Below the pieces are notes generated by a model that did not search any database, was not told the DNA's origin, and worked only from the letters and a program-made list of their open reading frames with translations. This document shows, piece by piece, positions 40,351-49,992 of a stretch of DNA of 50,928 bases. Location of the stretch: the NCBI RefSeq assembly GCF_001418565.1, contig NZ_LIQQ01000094.1, positions 1 through 50,928 of the forward strand, in the 5' to 3' direction. The DNA is from Streptomyces graminilatus (lineage in GTDB: Bacteria; Actinomycetota; Actinomycetes; Streptomycetales; Streptomycetaceae). The position numbers and the translations under genes are program-made. Each line of letters begins with the position of its first letter. Positions within the stretch are counted from its first letter, which is position 1.

Positions 40351-41687
40351 GCTCCATGAACCCCGTGAACCCCATGAGCCCCATGAACTCCAGGAACAAC
40401 GCGACGCAACCGGTGGGCCGTCCCGACCTCGGTTCTTCCTGGGCCTCCGCCTCCGTCGTCGACGTTGACGCCGACTCCGGGCCGGGCGACGAGGCCCTGG
40501 CCCCGCGTCTGCGCCGTACAGTCCGGCACCACCTCCCCGTCCTCGCCCTCTACGGCGTGACGAAGCTCATCGGCTTCTCCGTCTTCATGTATCTGCTGGA
40601 CTCCGCCGGGGAGTTCCGGAAGAAGAACCCGCGCTTCGGCGGCGGCGCCCACGCCTGGGACGTGCTGGCGAGCTGGGACGGCTGGTGGTACCAGCAGATC
40701 GCCGCAAACGGGTACGACCCCGCGCTCGTCCACATCCCCGGTGCCACCGGGATGATCACCGTCCACCAGAACTCGGCGGCCTTCTTCCCGCTCTACCCCG
40801 CGACGATGCGGCTGGTCTCCGAGTGCACGGGCCTCGGACTGTACGGCGCCGGAATGCTCGTATCGGTCGTCTGCTCGTTCGTCGCCGCCCTCGGCATCTA
40901 CGCCGTCACCGTCCGGTTCGGCGGCAGGCGGGCCGGGCTGGCCGCGGTGGGACTGTGGGCCGTGTGGCCCGGTTCCGGCATGGAGTGGACGGCGTACTCC
41001 GAGTCCCTCTACATCGCCCTCGCCGTCTGGGCCTGCCACGCCGTGATGACCGACCGCTGGATCACCGCGGGCATCCTCACCTTCACCGCCGGCCTCAACC
41101 GCCCCACCTCCGTCGCCCTCATCGCCGCCCTCACGGTCGCCGCGCTGCTGACCCTCTACCGCCGCGGGGCGAACCAGGCAGGTCCGTGGATCGCGATGCT
41201 GATCGCGCCGCTCGGACTCGGCGGCTATCTGCTCTACGTCGGCAACGAGATGGGCAACCTCGGCGGCTACTTCGCACTCCAGAAGGGCGGCTGGGGCCAC
41301 ACCTTCGACTACGGCAGGCAGACGCTCGACGTCTTCACCTCCATCGCGGTGGGCCGCTTCGACTACCTCTACGCCTACCGCTTCGAGGACACCATCGGCG
41401 TGGTCGTCGTCCTGCTGGACCTGCTCCTCATCCCCCTCCTGATCCGCCTGCGCCCGCCGGCCGTCCTGATCGTCTTCACGATCCTCACCCTCACCCTGAT
41501 CCTGAGCAGCCAGCAGATGTTCGGCAACGTCTCCCGCTACCTGCTCCCCCTCTTCCCCCTGCTCATCCCACTCGCCGTCCGCATGCGCACCCTCAGCCTG
41601 CCCACGCTGTTCACCCTGCTCGGCATCACGGCTGTCGCCTCGGGCTCGTACGCGGGGTACGCGCTCTTCGAACTGGGGATTCCGTAG
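40347..41687 (+). CDS. Polytopic mannosyltransferase-like membrane protein (PIG-V/GT-C type)
   Basis: The 446-residue protein starts with a low-complexity tail of repeated Met-Asn-Pro units (MSSMNPVNPMSPMNSRNN). About ten membrane helices follow from residue 65. The first loop has the segment VLASWDGWWYQQIAANGYDP, a WD(G)WWY motif typical of PIG-V-like GT-C enzymes, and a later AYSESLYIALAVWA. These use polyprenyl-phosphate sugars. It overlaps the GT2-GtrA gene (ATGA), which probably supplies the donor. The acceptor is unknown. Confidence 0.85.
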   Translation: MSSMNPVNPMSPMNSRNNATQPVGRPDLGSSWASASVVDVDADSGPGDEALAPRLRRTVRHHLPVLALYGVTKLIGFSVFMYLLDSAGEFRKKNPRFGGGAHAWDVLASWDGWWYQQIAANGYDPALVHIPGATGMITVHQNSAAFFPLYPATMRLVSECTGLGLYGAGMLVSVVCSFVAALGIYAVTVRFGGRRAGLAAVGLWAVWPGSGMEWTAYSESLYIALAVWACHAVMTDRWITAGILTFTAGLNRPTSVALIAALTVAALLTLYRRGANQAGPWIAMLIAPLGLGGYLLYVGNEMGNLGGYFALQKGGWGHTFDYGRQTLDVFTSIAVGRFDYLYAYRFEDTIGVVVVLLDLLLIPLLIRLRPPAVLIVFTILTLTLILSSQQMFGNVSRYLLPLFPLLIPLAVRMRTLSLPTLFTLLGITAVASGSYAGYALFELGIP

Positions 41688-41716
41688 ATCCGTGTTCCGT
41701 GAAGACGCCGGTCAGG

Positions 41717-42241
41717 TCAGGCGTCGACGGCTTTCGCGATCAGCGCGGCCGCCTGTACGGGCGTGAGGTGCGTGGTGTCGACGACCTCGGCCTCGTCGTG
41801 CAGCCAGGTACGGGCCGCCTCCGCGTAGGGCGCGAGGTATTTGAGGCGGAATGTGGAGTTGGGGCCAACGACGGTGTCGTCCGCGATACGCCCCCGGAGG
41901 GTGTCCTGGTCGGCGTGGAGGACGAAGTGCCGTACGGGGATGCCGTGTTGGGCGAGGCCCGTGCTGATCTCGCGCCAGTACTCCTCGACCAGGACGGTCA
42001 TCGGGATCACCAGAGTGCCGCCGGTGTAGTCGAGTACGCGGCGCGCGGTCTCCACGACAAGTGGCCGCCACGGCGGCCAGTGCTGGAAGTTGTCCGTCTC
42101 GGGCAGCCCCGGCGAGATGTCCATGAGCGTCTCGCCGACCTTCTCGGCGTCGAACACCCGTGAATCCGGGATCAGTTGCTGGACGAGCGGACTGGTCGTC
42201 GTCTTGCCCGAGCCGTGCGTGCCGTTGAGCCATACGATCAT
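41717..42241 (-). CDS. P-loop kinase-like ATP-binding protein
   Basis: The 174-residue protein begins with MIVWLNGTHGSGKTTTSPLV, a Walker A motif. Later it has a lid-like arginine segment (ADQDTLRGRIADD) and ends in VVDTTHLTPVQAAALI, as in gluconate-kinase-like or tunicamycin-resistance (TmrB-like) proteins. The frame is open to 42352, but the ATG at 42239-42241 places the P-loop at the usual distance from the N-terminus. It diverges from the FAD hydroxylase gene. The substrate is unknown. Confidence 0.82.
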   Translation of the reverse strand: MIVWLNGTHGSGKTTTSPLVQQLIPDSRVFDAEKVGETLMDISPGLPETDNFQHWPPWRPLVVETARRVLDYTGGTLVIPMTVLVEEYWREISTGLAQHGIPVRHFVLHADQDTLRGRIADDTVVGPNSTFRLKYLAPYAEAARTWLHDEAEVVDTTHLTPVQAAALIAKAVDA

Positions 42242-42316
42242 GGGAGCGACGCTAACGCTCCGCAGGGCGCCCGCGCTGCCCTTGCGGTCGGGCTCAGGTC
42301 GCGGATGATTGATCTC

Positions 42317-44002
42317 ATGACCGTTCCGGACGCTGTCGGCGACGTGGACCATGACCTGGACGTGGACGTACTGATCGTCGGCGGCGGGCCCGTCGGCCTC
42401 ACCGCCCGGGTCCTGCTGGAGCGCTGGGGGGTACGGACGCTGCTCGTCGAGAAGCGGGCCGAGCTGTCGCCCTTTCCCCGGTCGCGGCTGGTCAACGTGC
42501 GGTCGATGGAGATCTTCCGGCAGCTCGGGCTCGCCGACACCGTCGCGGCCCGCGCCTTCCCGCCGAAGTACGGACGTATCCGCTTCCGGGACACCCTCCT
42601 CGGCCGCGACTTCGCCACCGCCGCGATGATCGGGGTCGACGCGCCGGTGCCCGAGAGCCCCGTGACCGGCGTACTCACCTCACAGGACCGGCTTGAGCCC
42701 ACCCTGCTCGCAGGGGCGGACGCGGTGGACGCGGAGGTGCGGTTCGAGGCCGAGGTCGTCGATCTCGTCGACGTCGAGGAGGCGGAGTACGTCGTCGCCC
42801 GGATCGTCGATCACCGGCGCGGTGTCCAGATCCGCGTCCGCGCCCGGTACGTCCTCGCCGCCGACGGCGCCAACTCCACCGTCCGGGGACTGCTCGGCAT
42901 CGGCACCGCCGGTCCCGGTGCGCTCGGGCGCGTCACCACCGTCGTCTTCGACGCCGACCTCACCGCCTGGTCCGCCGCTCAGCCCGCCGGGGTCTACGCC
43001 ACCGCGCACGGCATGTTCCTGCCGCTGTACCCGGAGGGCGGCTGGGCCTGGCTCGGGCCCACCCCCGAGGACACCACCGGGCGCGCCGACTGGGCCGGCC
43101 TCGTCTCGCGCGCCCTCGGGCCCGACGGACACGGCGTACGGGCCGACGTGCTGCGGGTCCAGCACTGGACGACCACCGCGTACATCGCCGAGCGTTTCCG
43201 GCGCGGGCGGGTCCTGCTGGCCGGTGACGCCGCGCACGCGCTGCCCCCGTCCGGCGGTCTGGGCATGAACGTCGGCATCGCCGATGCGCACAACCTCTGC
43301 TGGAAACTGGCCGGCGTCGTCCAGGGGTGGGCGGGTGCCGGGTTGCTGGAGAGCTACGAGCCGGAGCGGGAACCCGTCGCCCGTCTCAACCTCCGCCAGG
43401 CGGTGGCCAACGCCCAGCTCATGTCCCAGGCGCAGGAACGGCGCCGCGAGCAACTCCGGGCAGGGGCGGGCGCGATGGCCTCGGGCCCGGTCGAACTGCC
43501 CTGGTCGGAGCGGTACTTCGCGCAGCTCGGGCTGGTGCTCGGGGTCGCCTACGACGCCGACGCCGACCCCGACGGTGACCCCCACGGTGGCGGTCGCGCC
43601 CCGGGCGAGTTGCCCGAGCCCGGCACGGACTACGTTCCCACCGCCGAGCCGGGGCACCGCATGCCCCACCTCTGGCTGGCGCCCGGCCGCTCCACGCTCG
43701 ACGCCCTCGGCGAGTGGTTCACCCTGTTCACCCCGGACCCCGCCCACTGGCAGCCGCAGGTCACCTCATCCCGGGCCACCTCGTCCGGGCTGCCCCTGCC
43801 CTTGCGCGTCGAGGCCCTGCCCGCCGGTTCCGCCGATTCCGCCGACCTGTTCGGCCTCGGGGCCCGGGGCGCGCTGCTCGTCCGGCCCGACGGGCACATC
43901 GGTGCTCGCTGGGCCGGAGAGGCGCCCGGCGAGTTCGCCCTCCGGGACGCCCTCGGCCGGATCAGCCGATCGACACTCAACTCGACGTGGTCGACGACGT
44001 AG
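42317..44002 (+). CDS. FAD-dependent aromatic hydroxylase (PheA/TetX-like)
   Basis: This flavoprotein of about 560 residues has the FAD site DVLIVGGGPVGLTARVLLERWG, the DG motif YVLAADGANSTVRGLLGI and GRVLLAGDAAHALPPSGGLGMNVGIADAHNLCWKLAGV. The C-terminal thioredoxin-like domain is typical of the phenol hydroxylase and polyketide hydroxylase group. It hydroxylates aromatic or polyketide substrates with NAD(P)H and oxygen. The start is uncertain: the ATG at 42317 or one at 42305. It is a single gene, divergent from the P-loop protein. Confidence 0.88.
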   Translation: MTVPDAVGDVDHDLDVDVLIVGGGPVGLTARVLLERWGVRTLLVEKRAELSPFPRSRLVNVRSMEIFRQLGLADTVAARAFPPKYGRIRFRDTLLGRDFATAAMIGVDAPVPESPVTGVLTSQDRLEPTLLAGADAVDAEVRFEAEVVDLVDVEEAEYVVARIVDHRRGVQIRVRARYVLAADGANSTVRGLLGIGTAGPGALGRVTTVVFDADLTAWSAAQPAGVYATAHGMFLPLYPEGGWAWLGPTPEDTTGRADWAGLVSRALGPDGHGVRADVLRVQHWTTTAYIAERFRRGRVLLAGDAAHALPPSGGLGMNVGIADAHNLCWKLAGVVQGWAGAGLLESYEPEREPVARLNLRQAVANAQLMSQAQERRREQLRAGAGAMASGPVELPWSERYFAQLGLVLGVAYDADADPDGDPHGGGRAPGELPEPGTDYVPTAEPGHRMPHLWLAPGRSTLDALGEWFTLFTPDPAHWQPQVTSSRATSSGLPLPLRVEALPAGSADSADLFGLGARGALLVRPDGHIGARWAGEAPGEFALRDALGRISRSTLNSTWSTT

Positions 44003-45008
44003 GGGACGGGTCCGTGGCCGGTACCCGCCGCCTGCGCCTGCGCTTGAGGAGTGCCCAGGGGCCCCTCGGGCCCGTCGGCATGGCCGCCGTGACCTCCGTG
44101 CCCGGCTCCGACACCGCCTCCACCGCCGCCCGCGCCACCGGCAGGAAACCCTCGCGGCGCGACACGTCCGGACGCTCCTCGTCCGCCGGCCACAGGCCCA
44201 GGGCCGCGCACACCGTAGGGAGCACCGCCATCGCCGCCGTCGCGTAGCCCTCCGCCGAGGGGTGGAAGTTGTCCGGGCCGAACAGTTCACGCGGGTTCGC
44301 CTCGAACTCGGGGCCGAGCAGGTCGCCCAGCGACACCGTGCGGCCCCCCTGCTCCACGACCCCGATCGTCTGGGCCGCCGCCAGATGCCGGGACGCCCGC
44401 CGGGCCAGCCAGCGCAGCGGCTGCTGGACCTGCTCGACGGTGCCCAGGTCGGGACAGGTGCCCACGACCACCTCCGCGCCGGCCGTGCGGAGCCGACGTA
44501 CCGCTGACGAGAGGTGGCGGACCGAGCGCGTCGGGGGCATGCGGTGGGTGACGTCGTTCGCGCCGATCATGATCACGCAGATGTCGGGAATCCGGCCGGA
44601 GTCCGAGACGGTCAGGCCCACCTGCCGGTCCAGGTCGTCGGACTGGGCGCCGGGCAAGGCCACGTTGAGCAGTTCCACCGGGCGTTCCGCGAACGCCGAC
44701 AGACCGGACGCGAGGAGTGCGCCCGGGGTCTGGCGGGCCCGGTGGACGCCCTGGCCGGCCGCCGTGGAGTCGCCCAGCATGACGAGTCTGATCGGGGGCT
44801 CACCGGAGGCCGTGTATCCGCGCCCGTACAGGCCGTCCGCGCTCGGCGCGTGCGGACCGCCGCCGTTTCCCACCTGGCGTCTCGCCAGCCGTACCTCGGC
44901 CAGCACCAGACCCACGGCCGCCGCGCTCATCAGGCCGATCCCGCCACCGCCGTACGCGGCCCCGGCCGCGATCCGACGGGCCACTCTTGCCCTGGACATG
45001 CTCGTCAT
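43977..45008 (-). CDS. SGNH/GDSL-family hydrolase, membrane-anchored
   Basis: The 343-residue protein has an N-terminal hydrophobic segment (about residues 12-38) and a SGNH hydrolase domain: catalytic Ser in VMLGDSTAAGQG, Asn in VIMIGANDVTHR, and Asp/His in PDNFHPSAEGYATAA. A basic C-terminal stretch (LLKRRRRRR) ends it. It may be an esterase or lipase acting at the cell surface. The frame is open far upstream, but the ATG at 45006-45008 follows GAGGAGG and is the sensible start. It overlaps the 3' end of the convergent FAD hydroxylase gene by 26 bases. Confidence 0.88.
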   Translation of the reverse strand: MTSMSRARVARRIAAGAAYGGGGIGLMSAAAVGLVLAEVRLARRQVGNGGGPHAPSADGLYGRGYTASGEPPIRLVMLGDSTAAGQGVHRARQTPGALLASGLSAFAERPVELLNVALPGAQSDDLDRQVGLTVSDSGRIPDICVIMIGANDVTHRMPPTRSVRHLSSAVRRLRTAGAEVVVGTCPDLGTVEQVQQPLRWLARRASRHLAAAQTIGVVEQGGRTVSLGDLLGPEFEANPRELFGPDNFHPSAEGYATAAMAVLPTVCAALGLWPADEERPDVSRREGFLPVARAAVEAVSEPGTEVTAAMPTGPRGPWALLKRRRRRRVPATDPSPTSSTTSS

Positions 45009-45158
45009 GCGTCGCCGCCACCTCCTCGTAGCCGTACAACCACTCCTTGCCCCGAACCTGCCGTCCGTCAATCGTGACGTGAGGTGAATGAGGGGGTGGA
45101 CCCTTAGGCTGGCCGCACCAATGACAACCACTTTTATGTGCGGCAACCGGAGACAACG

Positions 45159-46550
45159 GTGCAATTCCACGACTCGATGATCAGCCTCGTCGGCAACACC
45201 CCGCTGCTGAGGCTCAACAGTGTGACCGCGGGCATTCAGGCGACCGTCCTCGCGAAGGTCGAGTACTTCAACCCCGGCGGATCCGTGAAGGACCGCATCG
45301 CCCTGCGCATGATCGAGGCGGCGGAGAAGAGCGGGGAGCTTCAGCCCGGCGGCACGATCGTCGAGCCGACCAGCGGAAACACCGGGGTCGGGCTGGCCAT
45401 CGTGGCCCAGCAGAAGGGCTACAAGTGCATCTTCGTCTGCCCTGACAAGGTCTCCACCGACAAGATCAACGTGATGCGCGCCTACGGCGCCGACGTCGTG
45501 GTCTGCCCCACCGCCGTCGACCCCGAGCACCCGGACTCGTACTACAACGTGTCCGACCGGCTCGTGCGCGAGACGCCGGGCGCCTGGAAGCCCGACCAGT
45601 ACTCCAACCCCAACAACCCCCTCTCGCACTATCACTCCACCGGCCCCGAGCTGTGGGAGCAGACCGAGGGACGGATCACCCACTTCGTGGCGGGCGTCGG
45701 CACCGGCGGGACCATCTCCGGGACCGGGCGCTACCTGAAGGACGCCAGTGACGGGCGCGTCCAGGTCATCGGGGCCGACCCGGAAGGGTCCGTGTACTCC
45801 GGGGGTTCCGGGCGGCCGTACCTCGTCGAGGGCGTGGGCGAGGACTTCTGGCCCACCGCCTACGACCGGACCGTGGCCGACGAGATCGTCGCCGTGTCCG
45901 ACAAGGACTCCTTCCAGATGACCCGCCGGCTCGCCAAGGAAGAGGGTCTGCTGGTCGGCGGCTCCTGCGGGATGGCCGTCGTCGCCGCGCTGCGGGTCGC
46001 CGAGCGGCTCGGCCCCGATGACGTCGTCGTCGTACTCCTGCCCGACAGCGGACGCGGCTACCTCAGCAAGATCTTCAACGACGAGTGGATGGCCGACTAC
46101 GGCTTCCTGGAGGACACCGGCCCCTCCGCGCGCGTCGCCGACGTCCTCGCGTACAAGGAGCACGGCCACATCCCCTCCCTCGTCCACATGCACCCGGACG
46201 AAACCGTCGGTCAGGCCATCGAGGTGCTCCGCGAGTACGGCGTCTCCCAGATGCCGATCGTCAAGCCCGGCGCCGGTCACCCCGACGTCATGGCGGCGGA
46301 GGTCGTCGGGTCGGTCGTCGAACGCGAACTGCTCGACGCGCTGTTCACCCAGCGGGCCTCCCTCGTCGACCCGCTGGAGAAGCACATGTCGGCGCCGCTG
46401 CCGCAGGTCGGCTCCGGCGAACCCGTCGGCGACCTGATGTCCGTACTCGGCGCCCATGACGCGGCCATCGTGCTCGTCGAGGGCAAGCCCACCGGAGTCG
46501 TCAGCCGGCAGGACCTGCTCGCCTTCCTCGCCAAGGGCAGCAACCAGTAG
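45159..46550 (+). CDS. Cystathionine beta-synthase
   Basis: The 463-residue enzyme has the PLP domain (residues 1-330): MISLVGNTPLLRLNS, PLP lysine in YFNPGGSVKDRIALRMI, substrate loop EPTSGNTGVGLAIV and phosphate loop GVGTGGTISGTGRYL. A C-terminal pair of CBS domains follows (about 340-460, HIPSLVHMHPDETVGQAIEVL). It joins serine and homocysteine to cystathionine in reverse transsulfuration. The start GTG at 45159 has GGAG seven bases upstream; a GTG at 45138 is less likely. A 16-base tandem repeat overlaps its stop codon. Confidence 0.93.
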   Translation: MQFHDSMISLVGNTPLLRLNSVTAGIQATVLAKVEYFNPGGSVKDRIALRMIEAAEKSGELQPGGTIVEPTSGNTGVGLAIVAQQKGYKCIFVCPDKVSTDKINVMRAYGADVVVCPTAVDPEHPDSYYNVSDRLVRETPGAWKPDQYSNPNNPLSHYHSTGPELWEQTEGRITHFVAGVGTGGTISGTGRYLKDASDGRVQVIGADPEGSVYSGGSGRPYLVEGVGEDFWPTAYDRTVADEIVAVSDKDSFQMTRRLAKEEGLLVGGSCGMAVVAALRVAERLGPDDVVVVLLPDSGRGYLSKIFNDEWMADYGFLEDTGPSARVADVLAYKEHGHIPSLVHMHPDETVGQAIEVLREYGVSQMPIVKPGAGHPDVMAAEVVGSVVERELLDALFTQRASLVDPLEKHMSAPLPQVGSGEPVGDLMSVLGAHDAAIVLVEGKPTGVVSRQDLLAFLAKGSNQ

Positions 46551-46579
46551 CGAACATCCGGTGTAGCGAACATCCGGTG
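46548..46579. repeat. Tandem duplication of 16 bases over the stop codon
   Basis: TAGCGAACATCCGGTG occurs twice in direct succession (46548-46563 and 46564-46579). The first copy includes the TAG stop of the cystathionine beta-synthase gene, so the protein is unchanged. Confidence 0.9.
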
Positions 46580-46730
46580 AACGGGGCATGTCGGAGGCGA
46601 ACTTGCGGCTTGTGCCGCGATGTCCCCTTCCGTTTCCTTTCGGATTGCTTTCGGACGGAGACTTCGTGGAAGTGGTACGAGGGTGTCACGTCCGCGCAGC
46701 ACACGCTTAACACGCGACCGGCAGAGTAGT

Positions 46731-46776
46731 GGTTGTCGGCAAGGGCGGGAGCGGCTCCCCGCCCCAGCCGACAACC
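46731..46776 (+). terminator. Long hairpin in a 550-base gene-free region
   Basis: GGTTGTCGGC (46731-46740) pairs with 46767-46776, and GGGCGGG (46743-46749) with 46758-46764. It has no T tract. The interval 46551-47103 shows no convincing gene; the hairpin could be a terminator or part of a structured RNA. Confidence 0.5.
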
Positions 46777-47032
46777 GAACGGCGTCACGGACCTCCGGAG
46801 CGGCTCCCGGACCTCCACCGACGCCCAGGACGCGCCAGCCCGGCCCTGACCCGGCCCGCGTCCCTCGCGGGGACCGCCGTCGTCCCGCCCTCCCGGCAAC
46901 GGGGGGTGCGGCGGTCCCCGCGCTATCTTGCGCCTAAACCGGCGCCGCTCTCGCGGACGTGGTGCTGTCCGTTGGGGTTCCTCAATTGATGGTTGGGGGC
47001 GTCTGCTCCGGGAAGACGGATGCTGGGCGTGA

Positions 47033-47068
47033 GGCCTCATCGCTGAAACAAAGCGGGATGCTGAGGCC
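47033..47068 (-). terminator. Hairpin downstream of the small membrane protein gene
   Basis: GGCCTCA (47033-47039) pairs with TGAGGCC (47062-47068). It lies just after the stop of the leftward gene at 47104 and may end its transcript. Confidence 0.4.
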
Positions 47069-47103
47069 CCGACTTTCAGTTGCCGGACAGGCGGGTCAGG
47101 ACG

Positions 47104-47550
47104 TCAGTCGTTCCAGGTGTCGCTGTTCTTGCTGGACCCGTTGTTTCGGCCGAAGAGCCACGCCGAACTGCCCACCGCCTGGAACGCGTTGACGCCCACG
47201 ATGCCCGTCCACGCGACCAGCAGGCCGCCGATGCCCGAGATGCCCGCGGCGATGGCCGACAGGGGTATCGCCAGGACCAGGGAGACAATGGCGAAGCCGA
47301 AACGCTCGCCGAAGGTGTCGGTGGATTTCGGGTTGCGGGAGTCGCGTGCCGTCACCATCTGCTGCTCGGCCAGTTGGCGCCGTACCCGGCGCTCCACCGA
47401 GTCGTCTATCCGCTGGTCGACCTTTTCCAGGAACGAGTCGACCAGCGCGGACTCGTACTCGTCGCCCAGTTCCCTGCGGGCCTGCAGGGTGGCGTTGAGT
47501 TCCTTCTTCAGGTCGGCGTCGTGCGCGCCCGTGGTGTCCATACCGGTCAT
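47104..47550 (-). CDS. Hypothetical protein with coiled region and C-terminal membrane helices
   Basis: The 148-residue protein starts with a charged helical part (about residues 5-65, LKKELNATLQARRELGDEYE, FLEKVDQRIDDSVERRVRRQ). It ends with two hydrophobic helices (FAIVSLVLAIPLSAIAAGIS and GGLLVAWTGIVGVNAFQAV). It is probably an inner membrane protein of unknown function, conserved in style among Streptomyces. The ATG at 47548-47550 is chosen among three nearby Met codons; no clear ribosome binding site decides it. Confidence 0.7.
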   Translation of the reverse strand: MTGMDTTGAHDADLKKELNATLQARRELGDEYESALVDSFLEKVDQRIDDSVERRVRRQLAEQQMVTARDSRNPKSTDTFGERFGFAIVSLVLAIPLSAIAAGISGIGGLLVAWTGIVGVNAFQAVGSSAWLFGRNNGSSKNSDTWND

Positions 47551-47657
47551 GCACACCACGGTAGGAGAAACCGCCGGGGCCTGGCACTGGGGATAGCCCC
47601 CCAGTCGACCCTGGGCCAGCCCCTAGGGTCACGACGATGCCGACAGGCTGGTGTCGG

Positions 47658-48605
47658 TTACTTCGTCAGGCCCTTTTCCTTCGCGTACGCGTTCGCCACG
47701 TCCTCCGGGTCCTTCTTGTCGTTGTCGACCTGGCTGTTGAGCTGGGTGAGCTGCTCGGTGGTGAGGACGTTGCCCAGCCGGGCGAGGGCCTTGCGGACGG
47801 TGTCGTCGGCCTTGCGGTCGGCGATCAGCGGCACGATGTGCTGGCTGGGAATCAGGTTCTTGGGGTCGGCCAGTACCACCCAGTCGTTGGCCGCGATGTC
47901 GGTGTCGGTGGTGAAGAGGTTCGCCACGTCGACGTCGCCCTTCTTCAACGCGCCCTTGACCAGCGGCCCGTCGGAGTCCAGCGACTTGAACTCCTTGAAC
48001 TCGACGCCGTACACCTCCTGTAGCCCGACCGCGCCCACCCGCCGTTTCTTCACCTCGGGCGCGGCCCCGATCACCAGCTTGCCGTTCTGCTTGGCCAGGT
48101 CGGCGAGCGTGCTCAGGCCGTACTTCCGCGCGGTCGCCCGGGTGACGACGAAGCAGTCCGAGTCGGCCGCCTGGCTGTACGGCAGCACCTGGAGGCCGGC
48201 GGGCAGCGCGAGGGTGAGCGCGTTCTGCATGGTGCCAGGCTCGGAGGAGTTGTCCTTCGGGGCCAGGTAGTTGAGGAGGGCGCCCTGGTACTCGGGGAGC
48301 AGGTCGATGTCGCCGGCCTTGAGCGCGGGGATCACGATCTCCCGGGTGCCGAGGTTCGGGCGGACCTTCACCTTCACACCGGCCTCCTGGAGCACGGCCG
48401 CGTAGAGGTAGCCCAGCACCTGGTTCTCGGTGAAGTTGGCGGTGCCGATGGTGAGGCCGCCCTTGCTGGAGCCACTGCCTCCGCCCGTGCTGCCGGAGCC
48501 TTGGTCGAGGGAGGTGATGCCACCGCTGCACGCGGCGAGGGCGGGGACGGAGGCGGCTGCGAAGAGGCCGCCGAGGAGGGCGCGTCGGTTCATCGGAAGG
48601 GCCAT
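47658..48605 (-). CDS. Osmoprotectant (glycine betaine/choline) ABC transporter substrate-binding lipoprotein
   Basis: The 315-residue protein has a lipoprotein signal peptide with lipobox ALAAC (Cys near residue 26), then a Ser/Gly-rich linker and a type II binding fold (TIGTANFTENQVLGYLYAAVL, LLPEYQGALLNYLAP). It matches the ProX/OpuCC group that captures glycine betaine, choline or carnitine. AGGAG lies nine bases before the ATG at 48603-48605. It is the last gene of a leftward ATPase-permease-permease-binding protein operon. Confidence 0.9.
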   Translation of the reverse strand: MALPMNRRALLGGLFAAASVPALAACSGGITSLDQGSGSTGGGSGSSKGGLTIGTANFTENQVLGYLYAAVLQEAGVKVKVRPNLGTREIVIPALKAGDIDLLPEYQGALLNYLAPKDNSSEPGTMQNALTLALPAGLQVLPYSQAADSDCFVVTRATARKYGLSTLADLAKQNGKLVIGAAPEVKKRRVGAVGLQEVYGVEFKEFKSLDSDGPLVKGALKKGDVDVANLFTTDTDIAANDWVVLADPKNLIPSQHIVPLIADRKADDTVRKALARLGNVLTTEQLTQLNSQVDNDKKDPEDVANAYAKEKGLTK

Positions 48606-48686
48606 CGGGAGGGCTCCTGGGCGGGGTGGGCCGGCTGGGCGGGATCGGTGAGTGGTCTTGTGGCGCGGGTGGTCACAGCGGGGGTG

Positions 48687-49349
48687 TCACGCCGGGCGGT
48701 GGCGGAAGAGGAAGCGCTGGATGCCGGAGAGGGTCAGGTCGAGGACGACGGCGACGGCCGCCACCAGTACCGCGCCGCCCATCACCTGGACCAGGTCGCG
48801 CTGGGCGAGGCCGTCGAAGACGTAGCGCCCCAGGCCGCCGAAGGAGACGTACGCGGCGATGGTGGCCGTGGCGACCACCTGGATCAGCGCCAGACGCAGG
48901 CCCGTCATGATCAGCGGGAGCGCGAGCGGCAGTTCGACCTGGAAGAGGACCTGGTGCCAGCGCATGCCCTGGCCGCGTGCCGCGTCCTTCACGTCCGGGT
49001 CGACGGCGGTCATACCGGCGTACGTGTTCGTGACGATGGACGGGACCGCGAGCGCGACGAGGGCGATGTACACCGGCCACATCGACAGGCCGCTCGCCAG
49101 GAAGACGAGAACGACCAGGCCGACCGTCGGCAGGGCGCGGCCGAAGGAGGCCAGGTTGATCGCCACGAACGCGCCCCGGCCCGTGTGGCCGATGAGCAGG
49201 CCGAGCGGGAGGCCGATGGCCGCCGCGATGAGGGTGGCGAGGAGCGAGTACTGGAGGTGTTCGGCGAGGCGGTGCGCGATGCCGTCGTAGCCGGACCACT
49301 GATGGCCGCTGGTCAGCCAGGCGCCGAGATTTTTGAAGAGTTCGTACAT
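48687..49349 (-). CDS. Osmoprotectant ABC transporter permease (first of two paralogous permeases by coordinate)
   Basis: This 220-residue permease has about five membrane helices ([36 protein letters not shown]). The EAA-like loop that contacts the ATPase reads [31 protein letters not shown]. It belongs to the OpuCB/ProW family. Its start is one base after the stop of the other permease gene. It forms a heterodimeric channel with that protein. Confidence 0.9.
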   Translation of the reverse strand: MYELFKNLGAWLTSGHQWSGYDGIAHRLAEHLQYSLLATLIAAAIGLPLGLLIGHTGRGAFVAINLASFGRALPTVGLVVLVFLASGLSMWPVYIALVALAVPSIVTNTYAGMTAVDPDVKDAARGQGMRWHQVLFQVELPLALPLIMTGLRLALIQVVATATIAAYVSFGGLGRYVFDGLAQRDLVQVMGGAVLVAAVAVVLDLTLSGIQRFLFRHRPA

Positions 49350-49350
49350 G

Positions 49351-49992
49351 TCAGGCTCGCCGCCTCGTCCACGGGGTGAGTACGTACTGGACGGCGACCA
49401 GCAGCGCGTCCGCGACCACCGCGAGCAGGAGGGTGAGGACCACTCCCGCGATCACCGGGGTCGGGAAGTCGCGCTGGAAACCGTCCGTGAAGAGCTGGCC
49501 GAGACCGCCGTCGCCGATGTAGGTCGCCACCGAGACGAGCGAGATCGACATGACCGTCGCGATACGTACCCCCGCCATGATCACCGGGAGGGCGAGCGGG
49601 AGTTCGACCGTGAGCAGGGTGCGCAGGGGGCGCGTGCCCATCGCCTTGGCCGCCTCCTTGGTCTTCACCGGCACCGAGTCCAGGCCCTCGACCGTGTTCC
49701 GCAGCAGCACGACCAGGGTGTAGACGGTCAGGCCGATCACGGTGGTGGTGCGGGTCAGACCGCTGATCGGGAGCAGCAGCACGAAGATCGCGATCGACGG
49801 GATCGTGAACAGGATGTTCGAGAGGCCGAGGAGGAAGCCGCGCAGGGGGCGGATCCGGTGGGCGATCACGGCCAGCGGGAGGGAGATCAGCAGGCCGAAG
49901 AAGACCGCCGAGAGGGCCGCCTGGAGGTGGGAGACCGTGAGGGAGGTCAGGTCGTCGGTGTGGTCGCCTATCCACGACCAGTCGATGGTCAT
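49351..49992 (-). CDS. Osmoprotectant ABC transporter permease (second)
   Basis: The 213-residue paralogue has the same layout, with the EAA-like loop [32 protein letters not shown] and helices such as [20 protein letters not shown]. Its ATG overlaps the ATPase stop (ATGA), showing tight coupling. Together with the other permease it forms the membrane channel. Confidence 0.9.
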   Translation of the reverse strand: MTIDWSWIGDHTDDLTSLTVSHLQAALSAVFFGLLISLPLAVIAHRIRPLRGFLLGLSNILFTIPSIAIFVLLLPISGLTRTTTVIGLTVYTLVVLLRNTVEGLDSVPVKTKEAAKAMGTRPLRTLLTVELPLALPVIMAGVRIATVMSISLVSVATYIGDGGLGQLFTDGFQRDFPTPVIAGVVLTLLLAVVADALLVAVQYVLTPWTRRRA

